In this document: positions 32,501 through 42,730 of the stretch, one piece after another
Position numbering within the stretch: the stretch's first letter is position 1
How the letters are laid out: each line of letters opens with the position of its first letter
From: Heliocidaris erythrogramma
Lineage: Eukaryota; Echinodermata; Echinoidea; Camarodonta; Echinometridae
Reading direction: 5' to 3'
NCBI GenBank assembly: GCA_025617745.1
Contig: CM046870.1
Location: 26,858,927-26,922,926, forward strand
Length of the DNA: 64,000 nt
Program-made: the position numbers and the translations under genes
Notes under the pieces: model-generated
Databases searched by the model: none
Told to the model about the DNA's origin: nothing
The model's input: only the letters and a program-made list of their open reading frames with translations

Positions 32501-35500
32501 AAAGAGCACGATATCGTGCAATACAGAAGTTGGGGGACGAGCAGGCCGCTGATTTGTGTACATGGTAGCGGTTTTTAGGAAGGCGAGTAACGGGGGAGAC
32601 AAGGAGCAGGCTGATGGTGTTATTATGACACTGCTGGCCCAATCTTTCTCTCAAATCGAAGAAATAGAAATCAATAATAGAATAATTACTCACAACAACA
32701 ATGAATTTGAGAAAAATACATGACTTATAGGATGTTTTACAAGAACATGGGACACAATTGAATGTTGAAAAAATCACACCAAAATAATTTCCCACTTTTT
32801 GGTAACCCAGGGTACAGCCCTAAAAAAAAAATTAAATAATTCAAAAAAATGGCCGATTTTTATTTGGTACCCCAGGGTACCATTTATGTCATCATGTATA
32901 GAAAGTTTCAACCCAATCTGATTAGTAATTCACAGAGTATGCAAGGGAGTTTTGAATCAACAGTTTGTGTGACAAACAATAGGACACATTTTGGCACTCT
33001 TAAATGGTCACGCTTCTTTAGAGCCTGTTTTCTCTATTGTTTGGCCATATACCCTGTCTGAGACTCTGACATTCTCATTGTAATTAACAAGGGTTTGCTT
33101 AGTCTATAAAAGACAAGTTATATAATCATTTTAAAGTGTAGAATCTAAGCTTTCAGACTGTGCTGAAATTTTAAAACCCCAAATTTCTGACTTATTGGTC
33201 GTTTTGTGGTGGAGGGTCACATGTAGATATACAGTATATGAAACTACATGTATTAGTTCCAAAGGGGCAGTGCCTAATCCTCTGTGTTAAAGATAAAGTT
33301 GATTTCTGGTGAAGTGATTATTAAACTGTCAAAGAAACTGTCTGGAAGCAATTGGGAAAGGTTGATACATGTACATAAGAATCAGTGTAAGCTGTAAGGT
33401 TTTCGAATCACCAGAATGAAAAGAAATTGACTCGATCCTGCTGAGTGTCGCATGTACTACATACAGGAATGTGTATGTGGGACTACACATAAAAAGTGGC
33501 ATGAATGTTCAGCCAGAACATTTCAGCTGTTTCTTTTCATATTTTGAACATGAGGTCATTTGATATGATATAATTTTCCAAACTGACATTAGGAGAATGG
33601 GAAAGCTCAAAAAATATTTTTTTACCTTTCCCAGAACTCAACCTTCTCTTTGAGCATTTACATGTAGAGTGCATGTCCGTTTTGGTCTAGAAACTCTATT
33701 TGGGGATTAACATGTGTTTCATCGGTTTGATTAGATGCCTCATTGTGTGAAATGAATGACATTAACTCTTTCCGTGCCGATGTTACGTATATGTAACAGA
33801 TAGACTTGTCATTTTCATTCACCAATTGCTCGACCACAGGAAAGGTATATGGTATATGGTGGTCAATGTATATCAAAATTTTGAGCATAAATCAAGCATT
33901 CTAAATACATGTACATGTATATGATTGTACTTACATGCTACCATGGAAATTTTCAGAGAAAATTGCAGATTTTTAAAAAGATATTAGCTTATTTCAACAT
34001 TAAACAATGAGAAACCAGAAAATAATGGACAAAAAAAGAGACTCAAATGTAATTTTCAAGAATTCTTTAATGCATAAAGTTTGGTAAATTAATAATGTTT
34101 GGTATTATAAGAAATGGTAATAAATTTCCTGCAAGTTTTGTACACAATATTTTGTGAAATAATAGATGGTTAATGAAGTGCAGACATTTGAAGAGTAAGC
34201 ATTGATCACATTTTGGTAAAATTTTGAAGAGAGCTAAATCCCTTGGCACAGTAAGAGTTAATGAATTTGTGTGTTTTTCCCTTGTAACACCAGGTCAAGG
34301 TGTAGTGTTGGAGAGGTCGGTGTATAGTGACAGTGTCTTCATGGAAGCCATGTACAAGATGGGATACTTTAGGAAAGAATGTAAGTCAAATTCAAGTCTT
34401 GTATTCAAATCCATTATTTGTGTAGGTTCATGATGAGCACAAATAATCACAAAGCATGATATATATTCATTTCAAATTTAGTATTCCTTTTGGGCCAAAT
34501 TTGTTCAATTCATGCAATTATTGTGCAGTGTAGTATCTCATTGTAAATGTAGTACAGTCATGTTTTGGGTTTTGAACCATCACTGATAAAGAAAGGTTCC
34601 AAACATAACTTTTGCTCATGGAATCCATGCAGTTATGCTGCTTGCCAGGTTCTGTAATATGCCTCATGGATGTTTCTGTGAGTTGTACACTGCCTAATAA
34701 AGAGGCATTGATTTGTGATTTCTAGTTGTGCACTTAATAGTACAAGCTGTTTTAATACCTGATATTGATATTAATATTCAGAACAAGTACCTCCAACATT
34801 TGCTAGTGGACATTGCCACCATCAATTTTTATCTCTTCAGGCTATGACTACTACCAAGAGGTGCAGCAGATCTCCATGTATCGCATCAAACCACCGCACT
34901 GTGTCATCTACGTGGACACGCCCGTTGCTGAGGTGGTAGACAACCTCAAGTCAAGAGGCTTGGTGAGTGGGCAAAATAACAAGCTTGGGTGGACAAGGGT
35001 GGGGGGGGGGGGAGGCTGGGGTGGGTTCATTGGTATATCTAGCAGATCTCAAAACAAAAAATGTATCGTCTCAAACCATGCCACTGTGTCCTCTATATGG
35101 ACATGCCCATTGTAGACAACATCAAATCGAGGATTTTTTAGTGGGCAAAAAACAAAACAAAACAAAGTTAGGGTGGACTGGGGGGGGGAGGGGGCTAGTG
35201 GCATATCCAGCTTAGAATGGGGCTGGTTTTTGGTCCCCTGTTTGGAGGGCTTATTGCTGTTTTGGTCTATTGCCAAACTGACAGGTGGACAAAGTGAAAA
35301 GCTGATCATACATGTCTGATTATTAGACCACATTTGGAATAGAAGAACATAGTGCAGACAACATATTATTAGACAAGTTGATGGTTGGACGAATTGGCTT
35401 TTGACCAAATGGCAGTTTACCTCAGGATGGTCCAGCTTTGAAAAATCATTACCATTTTCACTAAGTATATATCATGCTGCGCTGTTCAGGGGCATTTTGC

Positions 35501-36443
35501 TTTTCGCTCTTGAAGGACCTCAAGAGACCAAAGTGACATTACACTTTGCAGACATGTACAAGTTGATGTTAGGCTCTGGTAAAATTGTGCTTGTTGGTGG
35601 TCATTTGTCCGGGGTCGAGTTGTGATTAAATAGTCTCAGATATGTGAATAAGCTTCATTAAAACATCCATTTCATCACTGAATTAGTCTTCAAGCCACAG
35701 GTAGTTCTCAAGGTCTGGCTTCTAGTTTTTGTTTTCTTCAAACAAATCATTTTTAACAACATTATGTCATGCTGCATGTTACCCTGACCCAATTTTGCTG
35801 TGTATCTTTCAGAGGCATTCAGAAACATATACTTCTTGCTAAAATAATTCAACAGAATCAACACCTATCGTGTGACCATGTCTTTTCTTAAATGCTTGCC
35901 CCAAAAGTCATGCCAACATCGCGTTATCACAGCATTTCTACTGTAGAGAGCCACAAGGGTGTTAACTGCTTTAAAGAATGTGAGATAATGCCCTTCTTGC
36001 TGTTAGATGACAATTTTTTTTTTACTGAGCGACCTTTTAGAGCAGTCATGTCAATCTCTCTACCATACATTCTCATGCACAAAACCAGCTGGGACTTCTT
36101 GGAAAGAAGTTTTCATGGACCCATTTTTATCGAATTGTGTTTGCAGTGAACATTCATTTTCAATGCATTTCAAAGAAAAGCCCATATTTCCAAATTATGC
36201 TAACATACGAGGCTTTTCCATTTATCTTTTTCACTCTATATCTCTCTCTGGCTTGCCCTTTCTTCATTTTGCTTATCTTCTCTCCCTTCCTTCCTTACTG
36301 TAATTTTTGTGCTTGTATCTCTATTTTGGGCTTTCTTGCCCCCCTTTCTCTCTCTATTTCTCTGTCTCTCTCTTCCTGTCTGTCTCATTGTCTCTTCATT
36401 GTGTGCCTGCATGTATACATCCATATCTATTTTTCTCTTCTAC

Positions 36444-36475
<32 letters not shown>

Positions 36476-39400
36476 TGTTCATCTCCTGTGTTTCATCATC
36501 TGTTTGTTTCCTTATTTATGTATGTCCATCTTTTCTCTTGTTTGAATGAATCTCTCTTTTCTTCCTTGCTATGTCTGTCTGTTGTGCTGTGTTCGTATGC
36601 TATCTGACATCACCTATTTTGTTTCATTGTCCATCAATCCGCATTGCTTCATGCCCATCATTTACTTTTTGCACTATATCTTTTTTCAATTTTTGCAACT
36701 CTGTTTTGCAAATTTGCACGACTGTGTATACCTCCTGCTCTGTTTATATATCCGATTCTCCTTGTCTTTGTGTCTTTCCCCAACGCCCATTTCTGTTATC
36801 CTTCTCTCTCCCATTCTGCCTTTCTGTACTTTACCCCCTATCGCTATTTCCCTCTCCCCCTCTTTCTCTCTCTCTTTCTTTCTGCCAAGCCTTTCTTTGT
36901 ATGTCTTTCTTTCTTTCTCTCCCTCTCTCTTTCTCTCATTATTCTGTATCTTTTTCTCTTTCTCTGTTTTCCTTACCCTTTCTCTATCTTCTTTCTCTAT
37001 CTTTCTTGTCTCTCTTTTTCTCTCTTTGTTCTCTCTCTCTTTCTCTATTCCTCCTCTTTCTCTTTCTCTTTCTATCTCTCTCCCCTCCCCCTCTATCTCA
37101 ATCTGATTTAGGAATATGAGCAGAACATCCCTACTGAGTACCTGGAAGCCTTGGAGGATGAGTACAAGAACAAGTTCCTACCAGCGATGCAGGAAACGTC
37201 CGAGGTCATGGTCTACGATAACAAAGTTCCTAGGGATGTTGACAGGGTAAGATGGCATCAGGGGGCGTAGTACCCCACATTCTCCGACGACAATTGCTTC
37301 ATGTCAGTTTCGTACACTGACCGAATTCACCCCTTGACCACAACTCTATACCTAACACTAAACCTAACTTGAAGACCAATTGCAACCCTAATCCTATATC
37401 TTTAAAGTGACTGTAAATTGAAGCTCCTAATTGCGCCATCTTTCAACAGGATTTGATAAGTGTCTTGTGCCTCTAATTTTCCCATCATGCCCCATTCTAA
37501 TTTGTAGAAGCTTAGAATGCATCTGTAGGCAATTTTCTACATGTGCAACGTCAAACATAATAGTCTGAAATATAAAATGTACCTATTTACCAAACAACTG
37601 TTTGTCAAAATTCAAAATAAAATGCAATTAATTTTCAAATTGTAATCTCAATTTAGCAGTTACTGTAAGGTGGCACTGTTCAAGTTTTGCCAGTTTAATG
37701 CCATTTTAAAGTGTACCAATCACCTGCAAAAATAATGTGTGTGCAACTAGAAAGTACAAAATCAACCTCAAAGAACTTTATCTGGCATTCGATAGGTCAA
37801 CAGTTACGGAGTATGAAGGAAATACAGTATAACATGGAGGTGCACTCGCGGAACCGAACTCCGAGTTGGGTTCCGCACGAGCCCTTATCTTGGCGAGCGT
37901 GTACGGGTCGCTTTTACGCTTTTAGAGATTGTAATTTGCAATATCTCTTTATAGAAGTAATATTTGAAGCCAATATTTTGGATATAGTATAACGACATGG
38001 AAACTCTAACATAAAGAGCAAAATATTTTTTTTATGATTGGTACATTTTAACGAAATAAATCTTGAGGCACTTGTCGGAGCACCATCAGGGGTGATTCCA
38101 ACATTTGCTCCTGTGATGAAAGCCACAGTAGATTTAATCCTAAATCTACCTTATTAAAGGGAAAGTCCAGTCGAATAATAAGTTGGTTTTAAAAGAAGCA
38201 GAAAAATAAAAAAACAGATCAATGAAAGTTTGAGCAAAATCCGATAAGAAATAAGAAAGTTATGAATTTTTAAAGTTTTTTTTTTAACACAAATGGGCAA
38301 CCACGTGGCGTATCTTGCGAGCTATTCTACCATTGATTAAACTTTTACAACTGGTTATGATTTGGGATTTTTAACACCCTTGCAATTATATGCATTATTT
38401 TGTTTTGACGACTTCCTTAACCATTTCTGTCCCACAACCTATTTGTACGGTTGTCATAATTGAATTTCCAAGGATGAAACTTTGAATTATTAATGCTGTT
38501 TCATTGATAAATTTGGCATAAAATATATTCTATGAATATAAACTTTACAGTGAAGGTACCGAGATTTGTTTCAGTGTGAAAAACGTAGACCTTCTTACAC
38601 CAAACAGATGATCAACACTGATATTCTGGGCGGGATTTGGCGCCCATGGCTTGTAAGGGGCAGAAATGAGCCCAATATCATAATAGTCTGTGTCATGCCC
38701 TGTTTTCAGGCTTTCGAGTGTTCATGCTTGTACAGGCATAACACTGATGACAATATTTATTAAAGATAGAGTTGAGTTCTGGTCATGAGATTACATTGTG
38801 AAAGAAACTGTCTCAAAACAATTGGGAAAAGTAGATCATGTCTACATAAGAATTGGTGTATGATGTCAGATTTTGGAATCATCAAAGTGATCAGAAATAG
38901 ACCCAATCTCGCTGAAAGACATATGCACTGCACTCAGAAATGGGTATATGGGACTGCACAACACGTGGCATTCGGCCCAAACATTTTAGCTATTTCTCAT
39001 CGTATTTTGAATATAAGGGCATTTGAAGAGCTACCCTTTTCAGGGGACATTTCTTGTATGATGTTCTTCCATACTGACATAAAAAGAATGAGAAAGCTTG
39101 CAAAATCATTTTTCACCTCTCCCAGAAACTCAACCTTCTCTTTAAATCTTGAATTTTTCTTCCTCCTTTAGGTGGTAGAAGATTTTGATATGCTCAAGTT
39201 TGAGCATCTGCCATGGAATGACATGACCAATGATAACTTTGACAAGCTCTACAGATTGTAAGTATCTGACCTCAGTTGACCTCTCAAACTCATATGACCT
39301 CTTGACTTCTTTTTCCAGTCAATACTTTCCTGTCTGATGGAGTTTAGTATCACTTCCACTAGATGGTGTAGTTCACTTCAAAATTTAGCCAACTTAGGGA

Positions 39401-40237
39401 GAAAATTACTAGGTTTCATGCCCAAGATCTACACACAAAGGCATGAAATTCACACAGGTGGTTTATGCATGAACTATGATTTAATCTATCGCTGAATCTG
39501 CATCTGAAGAAATAAGGCTCAACACTCTGCGGAGTAAAACGAGTCGGGGAGGGTGTGCGCAAAAAATATGGGCATGCCTCAAAATTATTGAATCACATCA
39601 TGGAGTTTTTGCAGTTTGTGAGTTTCTTGCAACACAAAAACAGACGCGGCTACTAATTCCCTTATTTTTTCAGTGTATGATAAGATTCTTTCTTTATTCA
39701 TAGTGTCCGTGACAAGATGAGGGTAGCTCAGAGCATGTGGATGCCAAAGTACCTTCCAGAGATCACATTTGGTGCCGATCAGTTCAATGACCTCACAGTT
39801 GAATTTGAACAGGTTTGTTTTCTTTATCGATATGATATATATTATGTAACATTATTTGTCACATGTTAAATCTGAGTAGTCCTATTGTGATTTTCTATAA
39901 TTTTCAACTTTTTTCTTTTTTCATTTCATTTTCATGTTACTGTTAAATGTTAATGTTCTCTATACTTATGCTTATGCTGTCTCATATTGTAAAACAAAAT
40001 ATTGATGTCAATGTAAATGAACTTTCATAATAAAATGCAAATACAATATCCTTTGTTACCGTACAATGAAGTTATCTGAACGGTAAATATATAAATAATG
40101 ATAATAATAATAGCTACATTTGTATTGTACTCCCATCCATCATTCCTGGGGATGCTCAAGATTTTTTTTGTACTTATATCTCTTTATCTCCATTTTTCCT
40201 CTTTCTCTGTTGTACTCCCTTTCTCTCATTCTCTCCA

Positions 40238-40269
<32 letters not shown>

Positions 40270-40483
40270 GCTCACTCTGTCTTTCTTTTCCATCTCTGTC
40301 TCTATGTCTCTCACACACTTCATGTCACTGTTCTCTCTTATTTTTGTCACCTTTTTGTAACGCCAACCACTTCATGTCACTCTCTTTCTCTCCTTTCTCT
40401 TTTCACAGAAACACTCGATAGGAAAAGGGTACGCACCAGATTTAAATCCCGACCAGCCCTTCTCCAAGCTTTTCTTCAAGTAG
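29402..40483 (+). CDS. NDUFA10: NDUFA10, complex I accessory subunit, complete gene, 9 exons
   Basis: Accessory subunit of mitochondrial NADH:ubiquinone oxidoreductase (complex I), on the matrix side of the membrane arm, with a deoxynucleoside-kinase fold. Nine exons join in phase to 369 residues (human 355). The first 35 residues have Arg/Lys but no Asp/Glu, as a mitochondrial presequence should. Residues 68-98 hold SKIVVVDGNIGAGKTKLAK with the Walker A loop GNIGAGKT at 75-82; residues 167-174 read QGVVLERS, the nucleoside-kinase (D/E)RS motif. Other matches to human NDUFA10 are NCSLEKFY (here SCSLERFY), LQYSDALEHLL (here VQYSDALQHLL) and PPHLVIYID (here PPHCVIYVD). The ATG at 29402 is the first that yields the presequence. 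Human NDUFA10 has a degenerate loop, so the intact loop here is notable. It is divergent from MOB4. Function is from the family; structure is seen. Confidence 0.95.
30000..30190. repeat. ATC-rich and TCTGCATCTTCATCT minisatellite, NDUFA10 intron 1
   Basis: Irregular ATCATC repeats give way at about 30095 to roughly 40-base units built of CTTCTGCATC, TTCATCTTCTGCATCATCCT and CATCTGCTT. Confidence 0.85.
30198..30361. repeat. (CTT)n, about 55 pure copies, NDUFA10 intron 1
   Basis: 164 uninterrupted bases of CTT on the coding strand (GAA on the other), followed by interrupted TTC words up to 30390. The tract ends 66 bases before the exon 2 acceptor. Confidence 0.95.
30428..30671 (+). CDS. NDUFA10: NDUFA10 exon 2
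   Basis: Acceptor CTTCCAG, donor ATGG/GTAAGG. It encodes QPTRNKSTGGFLGNLFGY and then the Walker A region VVVDGNIGAGKTKLAKGLAD, ending KYDDKFM plus one base. Confidence 0.95.
31164..31295 (+). CDS. NDUFA10: NDUFA10 exon 3
   Basis: Acceptor ACATAG, donor ACGG/GTAGGT. Encodes SCSLERFYADPFAKDGHSF and then RFVQYSDALQHLLET. Confidence 0.96.
31783..33221. mobile_element. 1.4-kb TIR element in NDUFA10 intron 3
   Basis: Left TGTGACCCTCCACCACAAAA and right TTTTGTGGTGGAGGGTCACA are inverted. Interior GGTACCCCGGGGTACC (about 32123) and GGTACCCCAGGGTACC (about 32866) suggest further internal repeats. No transposase frame is visible; the target duplication is not resolved. Confidence 0.7.
33288..33653. 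mobile_element. TTAA MITE (family GAGTTCTGG)
   Basis: TTAAAGATAAAGTTGATTTC on the left and CCCAGAACTCAACCTTCTCT on the right; the right TTAA has mutated to TTGA. Confidence 0.8.
33772..34261. mobile_element. TTAA-flanked element abutting the exon 4 acceptor
   Basis: TTAACTCTTTCCGTGCC on the left and GGCACAGTAAGAGTTAA on the right, inverted, with TTAA at 33772-33775 and 34258-34261. Its right end is 32 bases before NDUFA10 exon 4. Confidence 0.7.
34294..34380 (+). CDS. NDUFA10: NDUFA10 exon 4
   Basis: Acceptor ACACCAG, donor GAAT/GTAAGT. Encodes [20 protein letters not shown] and KMGYFRKE; the human counterpart is [20 protein letters not shown]. Confidence 0.97.
34841..34962 (+). CDS. NDUFA10: NDUFA10 exon 5
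   Basis: Acceptor CTCTTCAG, donor TTG/GTGAGT. Encodes YDYYQEVQQISMYRIKPPHC and VIYVDTPVAEVVDNLKSRGL. Confidence 0.96.
35041..35215 (+). pseudogene. Decayed tandem copy of NDUFA10 exon 5 and its intron edge
   Basis: AGCAGATCTC, ATGTATCGTCTCAAACCATG, CACTGTGTCCTCTATATGGA and GTAGACAACATCAAATCGAG follow exon 5 in order, and the copy continues into intron sequence (AGTGGGCAAAA, TTAGGGTGGAC, G-run). It reads MYRLKPCHCVLYMDMPIVDN in frame after a 9-base in-frame deletion, but the donor GT is lost (TTTTTTAGTGGG), and the 5' part is rearranged. Non-functional as an exon. Confidence 0.85.
35946..36003. repeat. Diverged hairpin of the AGAAGGGCGTTAA family
   Basis: GAGAGCCACAAGGGTGTTAA and, inverted, GATAATGCCCTTCTTGCTGT; same layout as 3702-3777. 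Confidence 0.55.
36230..37108. repeat. ~0.9-kb pyrimidine-rich tract ending at the exon 6 acceptor
   Basis: CT-rich throughout on the NDUFA10 sense strand (TCTCTCTC, CTTTCTTT, and C30 at 36445-36474), except for a more mixed section at about 36570-36760. It runs into TCTGATTTAG at 37111. Confidence 0.9.
37112..37246 (+). CDS. NDUFA10: NDUFA10 exon 6
   Basis: Acceptor GATTTAG, donor AGG/GTAAGA; 45 codons, EYEQNIPTEYLEALEDEYKN to NKVPRDVDR, phase 0 at both ends. Confidence 0.96.
37402..37709. mobile_element. TTAA MITE (family TAAATTGAAGCTCC)
   Basis: TTAAAGTGACTGTAAATTG on the left and ATGCCATTTTAA on the right. A second copy is at 61764-62015. It shares its right TTAA (37706-37709) with the next element. 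Confidence 0.75.
37706..38051. mobile_element. TTAA MITE (family GTGTACCAATCACC)
   Basis: TTAAAGTGTACCAATCACC on the left and ATGATTGGTACATTTTAA on the right, inverted. A copy in opposite orientation lies at about 59690-59952, sharing GGTTGATTTTATACTTTCTA and GTTGGGTTCCGC-type words. Confidence 0.8.
38154..38340. mobile_element. Truncated AGTCCACCCTG-family MITE
   Basis: Starts TTAAAGGGAAAGTCCAG and carries GAGCAAAATCCGATAAGAAA, but stops near 38337; only the left half is present. Confidence 0.75.
38760..39145. mobile_element. TTAA MITE (family GAGTTCTGG) abutting the exon 7 acceptor
   Basis: TTAAAGATAGAGTTGAGTTC on the left; AACTCAACCTTCTCTTTAA on the right. The right TTAA is 26 bases before exon 7. 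Confidence 0.85.
39172..39257 (+). CDS. NDUFA10: NDUFA10 exon 7
   Basis: Acceptor CCTTTAG, donor ATT/GTAAGT; VVEDFDMLKFEHLPWNDMTN then DNFDKLYR plus two bases. Human: VVEDIEYLKFDKGPW. Confidence 0.96.
39704..39812 (+). CDS. NDUFA10: NDUFA10 exon 8
   Basis: Acceptor TTCATAG, donor CAG/GTTTGT; one base completes Phe, then VRDKMRVAQSMWMPKYLPEI and TFGADQFNDLTVEFEQ. Confidence 0.95.
40130..40408. repeat. CT-rich tract before the exon 9 acceptor
   Basis: TCTCTCTC/TGTCTCTG-rich sequence with few purines on the sense strand, ending in the exon 9 acceptor TTTTCACAG. Confidence 0.85.
40409..40483 (+). CDS. NDUFA10: NDUFA10 exon 9 (last)
   Basis: 24 codons, KHSIGKGYAPDLNPDQPFSK then LFFK, with TAG at 40481-40483. 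Human has GRKYSPGYN in the same place. Confidence 0.94.
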   Translation, partial: KHSIGKGYAPDLNPDQPFSKLFFK

Positions 40484-42215
40484 GACCTCGCAATCGGATG
40501 AGAAGTCCACCCAGGCCTCTATCAAAATGGATTCCAAGCCTCCACTCAATCATAAACACAGCCACGTAGAGATAAGGAATTCTAAAGCTCACCTGAAGAT
40601 TGACGGTGACCACTGAAGTTATAATGTCTTGTTGAATGCCAAGGCCTGGATAACCCAGGCACATTATAAGTGTGTTATACAAAATCTGATTGTATGCAGA
40701 GGGTTAATGATCTACTACTCTCTCGCTTGAAATAATAATAATGACAGAGCTATTGTTGGGAAGCAGTAGCCTCTTTATGAGAAACATAGACTGGAGATTC
40801 TGTTTAGATAGATAAATGGACTCATAATATCTCCAGAACCATACTAAGATATGAATAGCCTTACTTGTTAATGCAAGGTGTGAACAACTTGTAGGCAGTA
40901 TGTAGAAATGGACAGACATGTACAACCTCTAATAGACCATTTTTGTAATGTACATGCATGCAAATTTTATGCATACCTTTCAAACAAAGGTTGTTCTTGA
41001 CAACCTGAAAGCTTGTCGGGCATAGCAACAAATAATGTATGCAAACTGGATTCCAAGCATTGAGGCTCATTTATAAAGAGCATGTTCATGGAATAGCTCG
41101 TCACTAGGTGCTCAGAGAATATATGTGCATAAATTTGTATACATTACAGGAGCGGTCTATTATAACAAGACTTTTGCGAGTCCAACTTCTTTGTATTTTA
41201 TTGTTTGTTTATTTTTTAGCCCTGATGTATCGACATTTCAGTATATTACAAGATACTTTCTTTGGTCCCATGGAGTATGTTGTAACAAGGTTCCACTGTG
41301 TAGGTGGAAGATGATGTCAAATCCATTTTGATATTGGCCTTAGGGCATTATTTTATGTATATTTATGAGATTAAAGAGTTGTTCCCATTCCCTAACCATG
41401 TCGCTGTTTGGTAATTCACACATAAAAAATACTTGTCTCCATGTGAACATGCCCAAGCATAAGAGACATTTATGGTGCCACTAATACGTGTAGCAGTAGT
41501 GTGCCCTGCTGTAAATGTGGTTGTGCTCCACACTTGTTTGATGGCATGTCATTGCGCCAGTGGGAACAGCTTTACGTGTTCAGATAGATAAATTTGCATC
41601 AAGGCTTTTTACAACAATGTTGAACTGGGTTTCATATGGACGTAGATATGGATTTATTTGGAAAGACAGAAGAAGTAGAATGGGTAACCTTCGGCACAAG
41701 AATCCCAAAGTAATTTTCTTGGCAAATAGTAGATTATCTTTATTGAACAATAAATGACAGCAAATTGTAATAGACAGTGCACATTAGACATTTTTTTTTC
41801 TTGTGGATCTTCATCACTGCTATAATGACACAGATTCATGATTGGAAAAAAATTGCTGTAAATTCTTTGACAACTACGGTATATATGATTATAAGTATTT
41901 CTCTTGCTTATGCCATTCTTTTGCATCAACCTTTGCAGTATTCCAACGTTTGAAGTATTCCCAGTTTGAATAGGAAGATGTCAACAGAGTACACAATATG
42001 TTTCATTGTACCTGCACAAGCCTCCATATACAAGATGCAAGTGTATCTACCTTACGGTCTCATTCAAAGTTTGTAAATAAAGGAGTCTTGAGATTTTAAA
42101 TGAAGTTTAAACACTTCCCTGATCTACAGGAGAGTGTGAGAGAGATGAATAAAACTATGAGACCTGCTATGCGGCAGTCTGAAAAGAATAAATGTGTTTT
42201 TTTCGTCTTGTATAT
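40484..42215 (+). other. Probable NDUFA10 3' UTR
   Basis: No coding homology. AATAAA occurs at 41749, 42076, 42148 and 42187; the last is followed by a GT/T-rich stretch (TGTGTTTTTTTCGTCTTG) and is my preferred polyadenylation site. The UTR would then contain the MITE at 40932-41160. Confidence 0.4.
40932..41160. mobile_element. MITE (family TAGACCGCTTCGGTAATG), copy A
   Basis: TAGACCATTTTTGTAATGTA on the left; TACATTACAGGAGCGGTCTA on the right. Shares GACAACCTGAAAGCTTG and TCCAAGCATTGAGGCTC with the other copies. Confidence 0.8.
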
Positions 42216-42503
42216 AGTGACCCGTATTAAAGTAGTAACCGTGATAATTTTGTTGCATACTTAAACTGAAGGGAATAAACCTCTTTGGACCAAATCCTAC
42301 ACAAGGGTGTTAAAACTGCTTTTAGGAAACCTGCCATGGCAAAATAAAACTAATTTAATACATGTACTTGTACGAAAAGGAAAGGCAAGAGGCGTAGCAG
42401 TTTTCAGAAGGCACTTTACCGACTCGTGTGGAAACCTGCCGTCACACCATGCCAAGCTGGATGGCAAGTTGGACCATAAACTAGGCTAAGCTACCCTGGC
42501 TTA

Positions 42504-42720
42504 ATAGACCGCTTCGGTAATGTATGCAAATTTATACATACATTTCAAAGTTTGTTCTTGACAACCTGAAAGCTTGCTGGTCATAGCAACAAGTAATGTA
42601 TGCAAACTGGATTCCAGGCATCGAGGCCCATTTATAAAAAGCAGGTTGATGGAATAGCTTGTCATTGAGTGCTCAGAGAAGAAATGTGCATAAATTTGAA
42701 ACATTACAGAACCGGCCTAT
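42504..42720. mobile_element. MITE (family TAGACCGCTTCGGTAATG), copy B
   Basis: TAGACCGCTTCGGTAATGTA to ACATTACAGAACCGGCCTA, full length. Confidence 0.85.
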
Positions 42721-42730
42721 TTGTTGAGAA

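Noticed and set aside
36137..37119. Several overlapping 150-186 residue frames rich in Ser, Leu, Phe and Pro
   Set aside because: They come from the CT-rich tract, which is depleted in stop codons; no homology, and they overlap in all three frames.
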